DNA of 64,000 bases, from NCBI GenBank assembly GCA_020051175.1, contig JAGVJJ010000044.1, positions 124,001 through 188,000 of the forward strand, in the 5' to 3' direction. Below, in pieces: positions 1 to 8,256 of this stretch. The translations under genes and the position numbers were made by a program. The notes beneath the pieces are model-generated. The model had not been told where the DNA came from, searched no databases, and saw only the letters and a list, made by a program, of their open reading frames with translations. Position 1 is the stretch's first letter. Each line of letters begins with the position of its first letter. The stretch is from Bacteroidia bacterium (GTDB lineage: Bacteria; Bacteroidota; Bacteroidia; 2-12-FULL-35-15).

Positions 1-909
1 GATTCGAGAACAGAAAGACTGGATATTATTAAAAAAAATTATCCTTCGGTTAGAACCACCACCAATGCCGATGATGTATTCAACGATACTACCATTGATG
101 CCGTGGTGATTGCAACGCCTGTTTTTACTCATTTTGAACTTGCGAAAAAAGCACTGGAACATGACAAACATGTGCTGGTTGAAAAGCCGATAACTTCATC
201 AAGTGCCGAAGCCCAAACCCTAATTGACCTTTCTGTAAAAAAGAATAAAGTGCTGATGGTTGATCATACTTTTCTGTACACAGGTGCGGTACAAAAAATG
301 AAACAACTGGTAGACAGCGGTGATATCGGTAAGGTAAATTATTTTGATTCTACACGCATCAATCTTGGGTTGTTCCAGCAGGATGTGAATGTTCTGTGGG
401 ATTTGGCTCCTCATGATATTTCCATTTTAACTTATCTAATCAATGAAAAACCCGTAAGTATCAATGCTACCGGAATTTCTCATACCAAAAACGAAATAGA
501 GAACATCGCGTACATGACTGTAAATTTTCAGTCGGATTTAGTGGCGCATTTTAATTGTTCCTGGTCTTCGCCTGTGAAAATTCGTATGACTCTTGTAGGG
601 GGAGATAAAAAAATGATTGTATTCAATGACATGGAACCTACGGAAAAAGTGAAGGTGTATGATACCGGCTATTCTGTGAAAACAATGGAGGAAAAACAAC
701 GGTTGTTAATAGACTACCGTGCGGGTGATATATTTATTCCGAAGCTGCAAACCAGCGAAGCCTTGTCTTTAATGGCAAAGGATTTTATAAGTGCAATTAC
801 AAAAGGTACAAAGCCTGTTTCCGACTGTTATTTGGGTTTGGAGGTAGTGAAAATACTTGAAGGCGCTCAAAAGTCAATCAAACAAAAGGGAAAAGAAATT
901 TTATTGTAA
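1..909 (+). CDS. Gfo/Idh/MocA-family sugar dehydrogenase (5' truncated)
   Basis: The reading frame is open from base 1 with no start codon, so the N-terminal part of the Rossmann NAD-binding fold lies outside the window. The visible 302 codons contain VVIATP, the family motif EKP (visible residues 61-63, Lys62 the likely catalytic residue) and WDLAPHDI with a conserved His at visible residue 138. Relatives such as WbpB/WlbA oxidise C3 of a UDP-N-acetyl-hexosaminuronate so that an aminotransferase can act on it. The two acetyltransferases immediately downstream and the aminotransferase at 3216 fit that pathway. The family is certain; the exact substrate is inferred from neighbours. An internal GTG at 103 is an artificial start because the fold begins upstream. 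Confidence 0.85.
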   Translation, partial: DSRTERLDIIKKNYPSVRTTTNADDVFNDTTIDAVVIATPVFTHFELAKKALEHDKHVLVEKPITSSSAEAQTLIDLSVKKNKVLMVDHTFLYTGAVQKMKQLVDSGDIGKVNYFDSTRINLGLFQQDVNVLWDLAPHDISILTYLINEKPVSINATGISHTKNEIENIAYMTVNFQSDLVAHFNCSWSSPVKIRMTLVGGDKKMIVFNDMEPTEKVKVYDTGYSVKTMEEKQRLLIDYRAGDIFIPKLQTSEALSLMAKDFISAITKGTKPVSDCYLGLEVVKILEGAQKSIKQKGKEILL

Positions 910-919
910 ATAAAATAGT

Positions 920-1408
920 ATGGAAGCATTAACGATAAACAATGAAAAGCAGTCTTTAAACAACGTAAAGCTGGGTAAAGATGTGCGTGTTTTCAATTTT
1001 GTAAATGCCTACGGTTGTTCTATTGACGATAATTCCAAAGTAGGCGCTTTTGTTGAAATTCAGAAAGGTGCATCTATAGGAAAAAATTGTAAAATATCCA
1101 GCCATACATTCATTTGTGAAGGAGTGCATATTGAAGATAATTGCTTTATTGGCCACGGTGTAATGTTTACCAACGATTTGTTTCCAAGAGCCACTAATCC
1201 TGATGGTTCTCAGCAAACAGATGCTGATTGGAAAATGATAGAAACCTATGTAAAAAAAGGGGCTTCTATCGGTAGCAATGCAACTATACTTTGTGGTATT
1301 ACTATTGGTGAGAATGCGCTGATTGGTGCGGGGGCGGTGGTTACCAAGGATGTGCCTGCAAATGTTGTTGTTGCCGGAAACCCGGCTAGGATAATAAAAA
1401 AATTATAG
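920..1408 (+). CDS. Left-handed beta-helix N-acetyltransferase, WbpD/WlbB-like
   Basis: This 162-residue protein is built of hexapeptide repeats (for example [27 protein letters not shown]) that form a left-handed beta-helix, and it ends in the typical NPARIIKKL. The stretch [17 protein letters not shown] followed by [12 protein letters not shown] resembles WbpD/WlbB enzymes, which transfer acetyl from acetyl-CoA to the 3-amino group of UDP-3-amino-hexosaminuronate. It starts 10 bp after the dehydrogenase and ends 6 bp before a second acetyltransferase, so the three are probably co-transcribed. Such enzymes act as cytoplasmic trimers. The acetyltransferase call is firm; the sugar is an inference. 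Confidence 0.85.
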   Translation: MEALTINNEKQSLNNVKLGKDVRVFNFVNAYGCSIDDNSKVGAFVEIQKGASIGKNCKISSHTFICEGVHIEDNCFIGHGVMFTNDLFPRATNPDGSQQTDADWKMIETYVKKGASIGSNATILCGITIGENALIGAGAVVTKDVPANVVVAGNPARIIKKL

Positions 1409-1414
1409 TATTTT

Positions 1415-1990
1415 ATGGCAAAAAAAAATGTATTTGTTCACCCTACAGCAATTGTAGATACAAAGAATATAGGAAGTGGAACGCGTATCTGGGCATTTGT
1501 GCATGTTCTGAAGAATGTGACGATTGGTGAGAACTGCAATATCTGCGACCACTGCTTTATTGAGGGGGGGGTTACTGTAGGAAATAATACAACTATTAAA
1601 TCCGGAATTTATATCTGGGAAGGTGTTAGAATTGAGGATAACGTATTCTTAGGACCCAATGTTGTTTTTACCAACGATGTGTGGCCAAGGAGCAAAAACT
1701 ATAAACCTGCCGAAAAGATCATCATAAAAAATGGAGCTTCCATAGGCGCTAACTCTACTATTTTAGGTGGTGTAACCATTGGAGAATACTCTATGTCCGG
1801 TATTGGTTCTGTTATAACCAAAAATGTAAAGCCATATTCTCTTGTTTACGGCAACCCTGCCCGGCATGCCGGTTGGATTGATGAAAAGGGCAATAAACTT
1901 AAAAAAATGAGAGCAAATACTTGGAAATCTGAATCTGGTGAACTTTTTAAAGAAACGAAAGCCGGACTTACCAAAATGGCCCCTAAATAA
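1415..1990 (+). CDS. Left-handed beta-helix N-acetyltransferase, second copy
   Basis: A 191-residue hexapeptide-repeat acyltransferase. It opens with VHPTAIVDTKNIGSGTRIW, continues through helix coils such as IGENCNICDHCFIEGG, and carries IWEGVRIEDNVFLGPNVVF and TNDVWPRSK, the signature of 3-amino-sugar N-acetyltransferases (WlbB, FdtC/QdtC type). The last ~35 residues are a basic non-helix tail absent from the preceding paralogue. Two related acetyltransferases in tandem suggest either two different amino positions or two different sugars. It is followed by a ~280-bp gap containing a palindrome, so the transcript may end here. Confidence 0.83.
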   Translation: MAKKNVFVHPTAIVDTKNIGSGTRIWAFVHVLKNVTIGENCNICDHCFIEGGVTVGNNTTIKSGIYIWEGVRIEDNVFLGPNVVFTNDVWPRSKNYKPAEKIIIKNGASIGANSTILGGVTIGEYSMSGIGSVITKNVKPYSLVYGNPARHAGWIDEKGNKLKKMRANTWKSESGELFKETKAGLTKMAPK

Positions 1991-2024
1991 GCCTGGTTAT
2001 TTAAGTATAATAATGCCTTCCCGG

Positions 2025-2079
2025 TTTCTCAACAAGCTCAAAATGACCTGCACACTGTCATTTGGAGCTTGTTGAGAAA
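2025..2079. repeat. Long near-perfect palindrome, relative of the 36.4-37.0 kb repeats
   Basis: Bases 2025-2047 and 2057-2079 are reverse complements except for one position, with a 9-base loop. The right arm reads like a diverged version of the repeats near 36.4 and 36.9 kb (shared pattern GTCAnnnTGAGCnTGTnGA). No T-run follows, so it looks like a dispersed palindromic repeat rather than a classic terminator. The rest of the gap between 1991 and 2267 shows nothing else I can name. Confidence 0.75.
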
Positions 2080-2267
2080 GAGCGTTGGTACAAGCACTTT
2101 GCGTAGTGAACTATTAGCAGTAACCTATATTTTCCAAATATCTTTTTTGTATTTACCAAAAGCGGAATTTTGCTTATCTTGCTACTATATTTTTTAGTTT
2201 TTGCACGACTGTACTTTAACTGGAGGAGATAGCTATTAGCTTGGTCTTATTAATGATACAAATTTGA

Positions 2268-3194
2268 ATGCCTAAAGTTTCTATAATCATACCCTGTTAT
2301 TTTAATGAAGGAAATATTCCTGTTACGACAGCTGAATTAATCCAGAACGAACAGCTTTTTCCTGCCGGTGTTGAGTTTGAGTATATCATGGTGGATGATG
2401 GTTCGAAAGATAAGACCTTGGATGAGCTGGTGAAGTTTAAGGACAGGTACCCTGACAAGGTAAAAGTGATAAAGCTTGCAGGTAATGTTGGTTCGTTTAA
2501 TGCGATTCTGGCAGGGATGAATTATGCCACCGGTGATTGCAATGTAATCATTACCGCGGATTTGCAGGACCCGCCTGATTTAATGCCGAAAATGTATGAT
2601 TACTGGCTGAAAGGAATCAAATTTGTGATTGCCAATCGCCAGGATAGGGAAGAAGGCTTTTTCTCAAAGCTGTTTGCAAATACGTACCATGCGTTGATCA
2701 GGAAGTTTGTATTAAAAAATGTTCCATCTGGTGGCTTTGATTATGTGCTTTTCGACAAGCAATTGCGTGAAGAGGTAGTAAAAATAAACGAAAGAAATAC
2801 AAATACGATTTACCTGCTTGCCTGGCTGAATTATGATTTTGTAAATATTCCGTATGTACGCAGACAACGTAAAATAGGTAAGTCAAGGTGGACGGTAAGC
2901 AAGAAAATGAAGCTCTTTATTGATTCCTTCGTTTCTTTCTCATTTTTCCCGATTCGCGCTATTTCGGTGATGGGAATTTTTCTCGGTATCATTGCATTCA
3001 TGTATGGAATTTTTGTTATAGTTGCCAAATTTACAGGAATGGTGCAACTTTCGGGCTGGTCGAGTATGATGGTCGTGTTCCTTTTTGTTTCTTCATTCCA
3101 GATGGTGGCGCTTGGTATTCTTGGAGAATATGTCTGGCGCGCGCTGGATGCTGCACGTGGAAGACCGAACTTTATTGTAGAAAAAGTGATTTAA
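2268..3194 (+). CDS. Family 2 glycosyltransferase, membrane-anchored
   Basis: The 308-residue protein has a GT-A fold N-terminus: VSIIIPCYFNEGNIP, the nucleotide-binding VDDGSKD, and the metal/acceptor motif ADLQDPPDLMP. Two hydrophobic segments at about residues 225-300 match the DPM1/GtrB-like subgroup, which loads a sugar from a nucleotide donor onto polyprenyl phosphate or a lipid-linked glycan at the inner face of the inner membrane. It ends with GEYVWRALDAARGRP, also typical. A paralogue with the same layout lies at 7291. An aminotransferase begins 21 bp downstream. The exact sugar is unknown. Confidence 0.85.
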   Translation: MPKVSIIIPCYFNEGNIPVTTAELIQNEQLFPAGVEFEYIMVDDGSKDKTLDELVKFKDRYPDKVKVIKLAGNVGSFNAILAGMNYATGDCNVIITADLQDPPDLMPKMYDYWLKGIKFVIANRQDREEGFFSKLFANTYHALIRKFVLKNVPSGGFDYVLFDKQLREEVVKINERNTNTIYLLAWLNYDFVNIPYVRRQRKIGKSRWTVSKKMKLFIDSFVSFSFFPIRAISVMGIFLGIIAFMYGIFVIVAKFTGMVQLSGWSSMMVVFLFVSSFQMVALGILGEYVWRALDAARGRPNFIVEKVI

Positions 3195-3215
3195 AAAAAG
3201 TATAAGATCTCCAAC

Positions 3216-4343
3216 ATGAAAACAGAGGTTGCAAAAAAAATCAATTGCCTTGATCTAAAAGGCCAGCATCAGCAAATTAAAAAGGAAATTTTTGAAGCGT
3301 TTGAAAAGGTGTATGAAAATACTGCTTTTTCAGGTGGACCTTTTGTTGAAGAGTTTGAGAAGGGCTTTGCGGATTTTTGCGGAACGAAGTATGCCGTAGG
3401 CTTAAATAACGGAACAAGTGCATTGCATCTTGTAATGCTGGCGTTGGGTATTGGTGAAGGAGATGAAGTAATTGTGCCTGCAAATACCTTTGTTGCTACG
3501 GCCTGGGGTGTTTCTTATTCCGGTGCTACGCCTGTATTTGTTGATTGCACATCTGATACCTGGCAGATAGATGCCACAAAGCTGGAGCAAAAAATTACTC
3601 CTAAAACAAAAGCGATTATTGGTGTCCATTTATATGGACAGCCTTTCGATATAAATGCAGTTGCTGAAATTGCTAAGAAGCATAAGTTGTTTCTTGTAGA
3701 AGATGCTGCACAGGCGCAGGGAGCAAAGTATAAAAATACTGTTGTTGGTGGCTTTGGTGAAATGGCCTGTTTCAGCTTTTATCCCGGCAAAAATTTAGGT
3801 GCTTGTGGTGAAGCAGGCGGTGTTACTACAAATAATGAAGCTTATGCCAAACACCTGCAAAGCCTTCGTAATCACGGTTCTTTAGTACGTTATTACCACG
3901 ATGAGATAGGATACAACTACCGGATGGGTGGATTAGAAGGTGCCTCACTTTCAATAAAGCTGAAATATCTGAGTGGCTGGAACGACAGGAGAAAGCAGAT
4001 TGCAAAACGTTACCAGGGAGAGATTAAAAATTCTGCAGTTAAACTTCAATTGCAGCCTGAGTGGGCTGATTCAATCTATCATTTGTTTGTTGTAACAACG
4101 GAGAACCGTGAAGAATTTATTAAATATCTGAATGAAAATAATATAAATCCTGCTTTACACTATCCCGTGCCATGTCATTTGCAAAAGGCGTATGCGCATC
4201 TGGGATACAAAAAAGGAGATTGTCCGAATGCAGAATATCTTGCGGAGCATTGTGTTTCATTACCAATGTATGCAGAGTTGACAGACGAAGAAGTAAATCG
4301 TGTAATTGCTGTTATCAATAAGTATGGCAACAATAAAGGCTAA
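3216..4343 (+). CDS. DegT/DnrJ/EryC1/StrS-family sugar aminotransferase
   Basis: A 375-residue PLP enzyme. It has the family features NGTSALHLVMLALGIG, VEDAAQAQGA and FSFYPGKNLGACGEAG, with Lys192 in PGKNLG the expected PLP Schiff-base lysine. These enzymes transaminate a keto-sugar nucleotide, usually with glutamate as donor. It would supply the amino group that the beta-helix acetyltransferases at 920 and 1415 modify. The last codons overlap the start of the next gene by 20 bp, which suggests coupled translation. A second family member lies at 9266; they are not close copies. Confidence 0.88.
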   Translation: MKTEVAKKINCLDLKGQHQQIKKEIFEAFEKVYENTAFSGGPFVEEFEKGFADFCGTKYAVGLNNGTSALHLVMLALGIGEGDEVIVPANTFVATAWGVSYSGATPVFVDCTSDTWQIDATKLEQKITPKTKAIIGVHLYGQPFDINAVAEIAKKHKLFLVEDAAQAQGAKYKNTVVGGFGEMACFSFYPGKNLGACGEAGGVTTNNEAYAKHLQSLRNHGSLVRYYHDEIGYNYRMGGLEGASLSIKLKYLSGWNDRRKQIAKRYQGEIKNSAVKLQLQPEWADSIYHLFVVTTENREEFIKYLNENNINPALHYPVPCHLQKAYAHLGYKKGDCPNAEYLAEHCVSLPMYAELTDEEVNRVIAVINKYGNNKG

Positions 4344-5367
4344 AATTCTTGATGCTGTGAATCGCCTGAAGCTGGATTTGAGCGGAAAGGTGGTGCTTAC
4401 GGAAGCTGCAACGGGTGCTTATGTCGTAACCCCTGTTATTGCAGCTCTTGCCGGTGCAAAGGTGTATGCCTACACAAAGGCAACGCGATACGGTAGTGTG
4501 GAAGATGTCAGAAAACTAACAATGGATTTATTGGCGAAGTTTGATTCGACTAAAGCCAATCTGACCGTAATTGATACATTAACTCCGGAAATAATTGCGG
4601 AAGCGGATATTATTACTAATTCAGGACATCTTCGTCCCTTGGATAAAAGTCTTTTGCAACATGCAAAAAAAGGAGCTGTTATCCCATTGATGTATGAAGC
4701 CTGGGAATGGAGAGAGGCCGATTTAGACATAGAAACAGTTAAAGCGAAGAATATATTGCTTGGAGCTACCAATGAGCGTCATCCTGATGTAGATGTATTT
4801 AACTACTTAGGAGATATGGCGTTGAAGATGATATTTGACGCTGGATTATGTCCGTACAATAATAACTATATTCTTATCTGCAATAATGATTTTGGTCCGT
4901 TTATAGCGAAGGTGCTGGCTAAAGTGTGCGGTGGGCTTGCGGTTTGTGATACACCTGAGAATAAGTCCAAGTACAATGATATACGGGTTGATTGGATTGG
5001 TAATTTCCCGGATTTTACCATTCCTGAGAAATATAAGAGCAGTGATGCTGTTTTGTTTACGGCATATCCGTTTGACAAGACATGGATAGGCAATGATAAT
5101 ACACCAATTCTGATTGATAAATTAAAATCACAGATTGAGAATCCTTTTATTCTTAGGTATTGTGGACATATTGATGAAGCGTGTAAGGATGAAATCCGTT
5201 TTTATCCTGATAGTGTAAAGCCAGGTCATATGGGCATTTTGCCATCGGCTATTGGTTTTGATCCAATTATTCGTTTACAGAGCGGAGGTCTTAAAGTTGG
5301 GCAACTGCTGCTTGAAAACAATAACAAAGTGAATGATCATACATTGGTTGAATACGTAAGTGCATGA
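4324..5367 (+). CDS. Unrecognised protein with possible Rossmann-like nucleotide-binding fold
   Basis: I do not recognise this 347-residue protein. I chose ATG 4324 (MATIKAKILDAV) over an in-frame upstream codon at 4306, because 4306 would extend the overlap with the aminotransferase. Residues ~20-50 (LSGKVVLTEAATGAY then VIAALAGAKVYAYTKAT) look like a beta-alpha-beta nucleotide-binding start, as in dehydrogenases, although the glycine pattern is not canonical. A later segment, NYILICNNDFGPFIAKVLAK, could begin a second alpha/beta domain. It has no signal peptide or membrane segment, so it is probably cytoplasmic. Its place between an aminotransferase and a glycosidase-like gene points to a role in the glycan pathway, but the reaction is unknown. 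Confidence 0.7.
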   Translation: MATIKAKILDAVNRLKLDLSGKVVLTEAATGAYVVTPVIAALAGAKVYAYTKATRYGSVEDVRKLTMDLLAKFDSTKANLTVIDTLTPEIIAEADIITNSGHLRPLDKSLLQHAKKGAVIPLMYEAWEWREADLDIETVKAKNILLGATNERHPDVDVFNYLGDMALKMIFDAGLCPYNNNYILICNNDFGPFIAKVLAKVCGGLAVCDTPENKSKYNDIRVDWIGNFPDFTIPEKYKSSDAVLFTAYPFDKTWIGNDNTPILIDKLKSQIENPFILRYCGHIDEACKDEIRFYPDSVKPGHMGILPSAIGFDPIIRLQSGGLKVGQLLLENNNKVNDHTLVEYVSA

Positions 5368-5402
5368 AAGAAAAAAAATGTATTGGCCTTATTAATGTAT
5401 AA

Positions 5403-6326
5403 ATGAATAAAAAAATGAGTTTTAAAAAGAAAGGATTTATTTTCCAGAATAATTCATCGCTATGGTGGAGTAAAAAATACGCAGGTCTTCCAACTGTTGA
5501 GTTACTGAATGAAGAAACACTACGTATATACTATTATTCCATGACTGATAATATGGATGGACGAATTGCTTTTATTGATGTGGAAGCCGCTAATCCTGCT
5601 AATATTATTCATGTTGAAAAAGAGCCGGTCCTGGATATTGGTGAAATTGGAATGTTTGACGACAGCGGAGTATGTCCTTCTGCCATTTTTGTATGGAAAG
5701 GCAAAAAATATATGTCTTATTTAGGAGTACAACGTGCCGAAAAGGTGCCTTACCTGTATTTTGCAGGGTTAGCTGTTGAAAATGCTGATGGAAGGTTTGA
5801 ACGGGTGCAGAAAATACCTGTACTTGACCGGACACCAGCAGAGCCCTATTCCCGTTCAGCCACTACTGTGCTTACAACTGAAACAGGATTAAAGATGTGG
5901 TATGTTTCTGTGTTCGATTGGTTCAGCTGGAACAATAAGCTGTATCCAAAATATAATATTCGCTTGGCAGAATCAACTGATGGAATAAACTGGAAACCGA
6001 AGGAAAAAGATTTACTTCTCTGGGAGAGTGAGTTTGAGTTTGGTTTTGGCCGCCCCTGGGTGATGGAGGAAGATGGAATTTATAAGTTGTATTATTCAAT
6101 ACGCTCTACCAATGAGCCGTATAAAATGGGATATGCGGAGTCCGTTGATGGCGAGGTGTGGATAAGAAAAGATGATGAATTTATTTTGGAACGCTCAGCA
6201 GAAGGTTGGGACAGTGAAATGGTTTGTTATCCCTCAATAGTAAATACAAAATATGGCAAATACCTGTTTTATAATGGGAATAGTCATGGTGCAACCGGTT
6301 TCGGGTATGCAAAATGGGAGCAATGA
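5403..6326 (+). CDS. Five-bladed beta-propeller glycosidase-like protein
   Basis: The 307 residues contain repeated propeller blades with motifs of the GH43/GH130-like superfamily: DDSGVCPSAIFVWKGKKYM, MWYVSVFDWF, GFGRPWVMEEDGIYKLYYS and WDSEMVCYPSIV. No signal peptide is visible, so it is probably cytoplasmic, which is unusual for a polymer-degrading hydrolase. Within a sugar-nucleotide cluster it may process or bind an intermediate rather than degrade a polymer. A second Met four codons in (5415) is an alternative start. Its stop overlaps the next ATG (ATGA), so the two genes are translationally coupled. I cannot place catalytic residues with confidence. Confidence 0.7.
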   Translation: MNKKMSFKKKGFIFQNNSSLWWSKKYAGLPTVELLNEETLRIYYYSMTDNMDGRIAFIDVEAANPANIIHVEKEPVLDIGEIGMFDDSGVCPSAIFVWKGKKYMSYLGVQRAEKVPYLYFAGLAVENADGRFERVQKIPVLDRTPAEPYSRSATTVLTTETGLKMWYVSVFDWFSWNNKLYPKYNIRLAESTDGINWKPKEKDLLLWESEFEFGFGRPWVMEEDGIYKLYYSIRSTNEPYKMGYAESVDGEVWIRKDDEFILERSAEGWDSEMVCYPSIVNTKYGKYLFYNGNSHGATGFGYAKWEQ

Positions 6327-7294
6327 TTGAGGTAAAAAAATACAGCAGTGAATACAGGAATGACTGGGATAATTTTGTTGAATTATCCAAGAACGGTTCT
6401 TTTCATTTGAAAAGAGATTTTGTAGAGTACCATAGTTCCCGCTTTACTGACTATTCATTGATGATCTTCGAAGATAAGGAGCTTAAAGCGGTGGTGCCGG
6501 CAAATATTCGTGATTCGATTGTATATTCCCACCAGGGACTTACTTATGGAGGAATTCTTGTTGAAAAAAAAATTTATCTTACATCATATATAGAAATTGT
6601 AAAAGCACTTTTTGGATTTTTGAAAGGCAATAATATAGAAAGGCTCATTATCAAAGAAATTCCGTGGACCTACACTTCGGTATTTAATGATGATTTTGAT
6701 TTTCTTGTGAATGTTGCAGGAGCAAAAATTTCCCGCTTTGATGTGCTCCCTCATATTGATCTTTCATCTCCTCTTGAATATCAGACAAGAAGAAAGCGAA
6801 GTATTGCAAAAGCGAAGAAATCGGGTTTTATGGTTAAAGAAACGCCTGATTATACAGCTTACTGGAATCTTGTAACAGAACTGTTAGCTGGTTATGGCGC
6901 AGCTCCTGTGCATTCCCTGGAAGAGATAACATATCTGAAAGCAAAATTTCCTGAAAATATCCGTTTGTTTGAAATTTGGGAACAGGAACAGCTGATAGCA
7001 GGTGTATTGGTGTTTGAAACTACTCTTGTTGCCAGAGCCCAGTATATTGCTTCTTCGGCACTCGGCAAAGAAACCGGAGCCCTGGATTTACTTTTTGATA
7101 ATTTAATTACAATTGTTTTTAAACATAAAAAATATTTTGAGTTTGGCACTACCACACTGAATGGGGGAACCAGGCTAAATTATGGGCTGAGTGACCAAAA
7201 GGAAGGTTTTGGTGCAAGAAGTGTAGTACAGCATACCTATGATATAGATATTAAAAATCTGGATGTAAATAAAATTACAGAACTGAAATTATGA
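6323..7294 (+). CDS. GNAT/FemAB-like N-acyltransferase
   Basis: I chose ATG 6323 because it overlaps the previous stop as ATGA, a better fit than the in-frame ATG at 6314. The 323-residue protein resembles FemAB-like GNAT proteins: an N-terminal half with FHLKRDFVEYHSSRF and SHQGLTYGGILVEKK, and a C-terminal half with VLVFETTLVARAQYIASSA and FEFGTTTLNGGTRLNYGL. Such enzymes transfer acyl or aminoacyl groups onto amino groups, here plausibly an amino-sugar nucleotide. It is cytoplasmic by appearance. The next gene again overlaps by ATGA (7291-7294). The substrate is not known. Confidence 0.7.
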   Translation: MIEVKKYSSEYRNDWDNFVELSKNGSFHLKRDFVEYHSSRFTDYSLMIFEDKELKAVVPANIRDSIVYSHQGLTYGGILVEKKIYLTSYIEIVKALFGFLKGNNIERLIIKEIPWTYTSVFNDDFDFLVNVAGAKISRFDVLPHIDLSSPLEYQTRRKRSIAKAKKSGFMVKETPDYTAYWNLVTELLAGYGAAPVHSLEEITYLKAKFPENIRLFEIWEQEQLIAGVLVFETTLVARAQYIASSALGKETGALDLLFDNLITIVFKHKKYFEFGTTTLNGGTRLNYGLSDQKEGFGARSVVQHTYDIDIKNLDVNKITELKL

Positions 7295-8223
7295 AAACCG
7301 TATCTGTTGTAATTCCTGTATATAAAGGGGCTGAAACACTTCCTTTCTTGTTTAAAGCGTTTTGCGATGTGGAGAAAAAGCTGGTTGAAAAAGGAGTTTC
7401 TCTTCATCTTATATTTGTAGATGATGGTTCCAGGGACGATACTTATCCGGAATTGCTGAATCTTAAAACACAAAGACAAGAACGTATTACTATAATAAAA
7501 TTGACGAAAAATTTTGGTGCCATATGTGCGTCTAATGCAGGTTTAAAATATGTGAAAGGCGATGCATTCACTATTTATGCTGCAGATATGCAGGACCCAC
7601 CGGAACTGTTGGTGCAAATGGTTGATAAATGGCTTGAAGGGAAAAAATATATTATCTGCCAGCGTAATATAAAACGCAAGGACCCTCTGTCTACTAGATT
7701 GTTTGCTTTTTTTTATTACAAGCTGATAAATGTATTTGTTGTTAAAGATTTTCCTAAAACAGGTTTTGATATAATGTTCTGGGATTCACAATTTTTGCCC
7801 TATATAAAAAATACATCTAAAAATATTAACCGCTCGTTATATGCACACTGGCTGGGTGTAGTTCCGGAAGTTATCATGTATGACCGGCCTGAACGGATGC
7901 ACGGTAAATCGAAATGGACATTCAATAAAAAAGTAAAATTGTTTGTTGACTCTTTTCTGGGTTTTTCAATGTTGCCGATACGTATATCTTCAATTATTGG
8001 AGGTGTTGTTGCCGTATGCAGTTTTGTATATGCTTGCATCATTGTAATTGGTTCTATCCTTGGAAATGTTAAAGTGCCGGGTTATGCTTCTCTTATGGCA
8101 AGCACTTCCTTTCTTATGGGTATTGTTATACTGATGCTGGGTGTAATAGGAGAATATGTTTGGAGGATATTTGATGAAGTGAATAAACGACCGGAAGCGG
8201 TGATTGAAGAAGTGCTTGAGTAA
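7291..8223 (+). CDS. Family 2 glycosyltransferase, membrane-anchored (paralogue of the gene at 2268)
   Basis: A 310-residue GT2 enzyme with VSVVIPVYKGAETLP, FVDDGSRDDT and AADMQDPPELLVQM, followed by HGKSKWTFNKKVKLFVDS and two C-terminal membrane segments at about residues 230-295. It has the same architecture as the gene at 2268, including the closing GEYVWRIFDE. It probably transfers a sugar to a lipid carrier at the cytoplasmic face of the inner membrane. Its start overlaps the upstream acyltransferase stop by 4 bp. Having two such enzymes suggests two different sugars or acceptors in this locus. Confidence 0.85.
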   Translation: MKTVSVVIPVYKGAETLPFLFKAFCDVEKKLVEKGVSLHLIFVDDGSRDDTYPELLNLKTQRQERITIIKLTKNFGAICASNAGLKYVKGDAFTIYAADMQDPPELLVQMVDKWLEGKKYIICQRNIKRKDPLSTRLFAFFYYKLINVFVVKDFPKTGFDIMFWDSQFLPYIKNTSKNINRSLYAHWLGVVPEVIMYDRPERMHGKSKWTFNKKVKLFVDSFLGFSMLPIRISSIIGGVVAVCSFVYACIIVIGSILGNVKVPGYASLMASTSFLMGIVILMLGVIGEYVWRIFDEVNKRPEAVIEEVLE

Positions 8224-8256
8224 ATTGTAATAACAGTTTTTTTTGAATATACCGAA

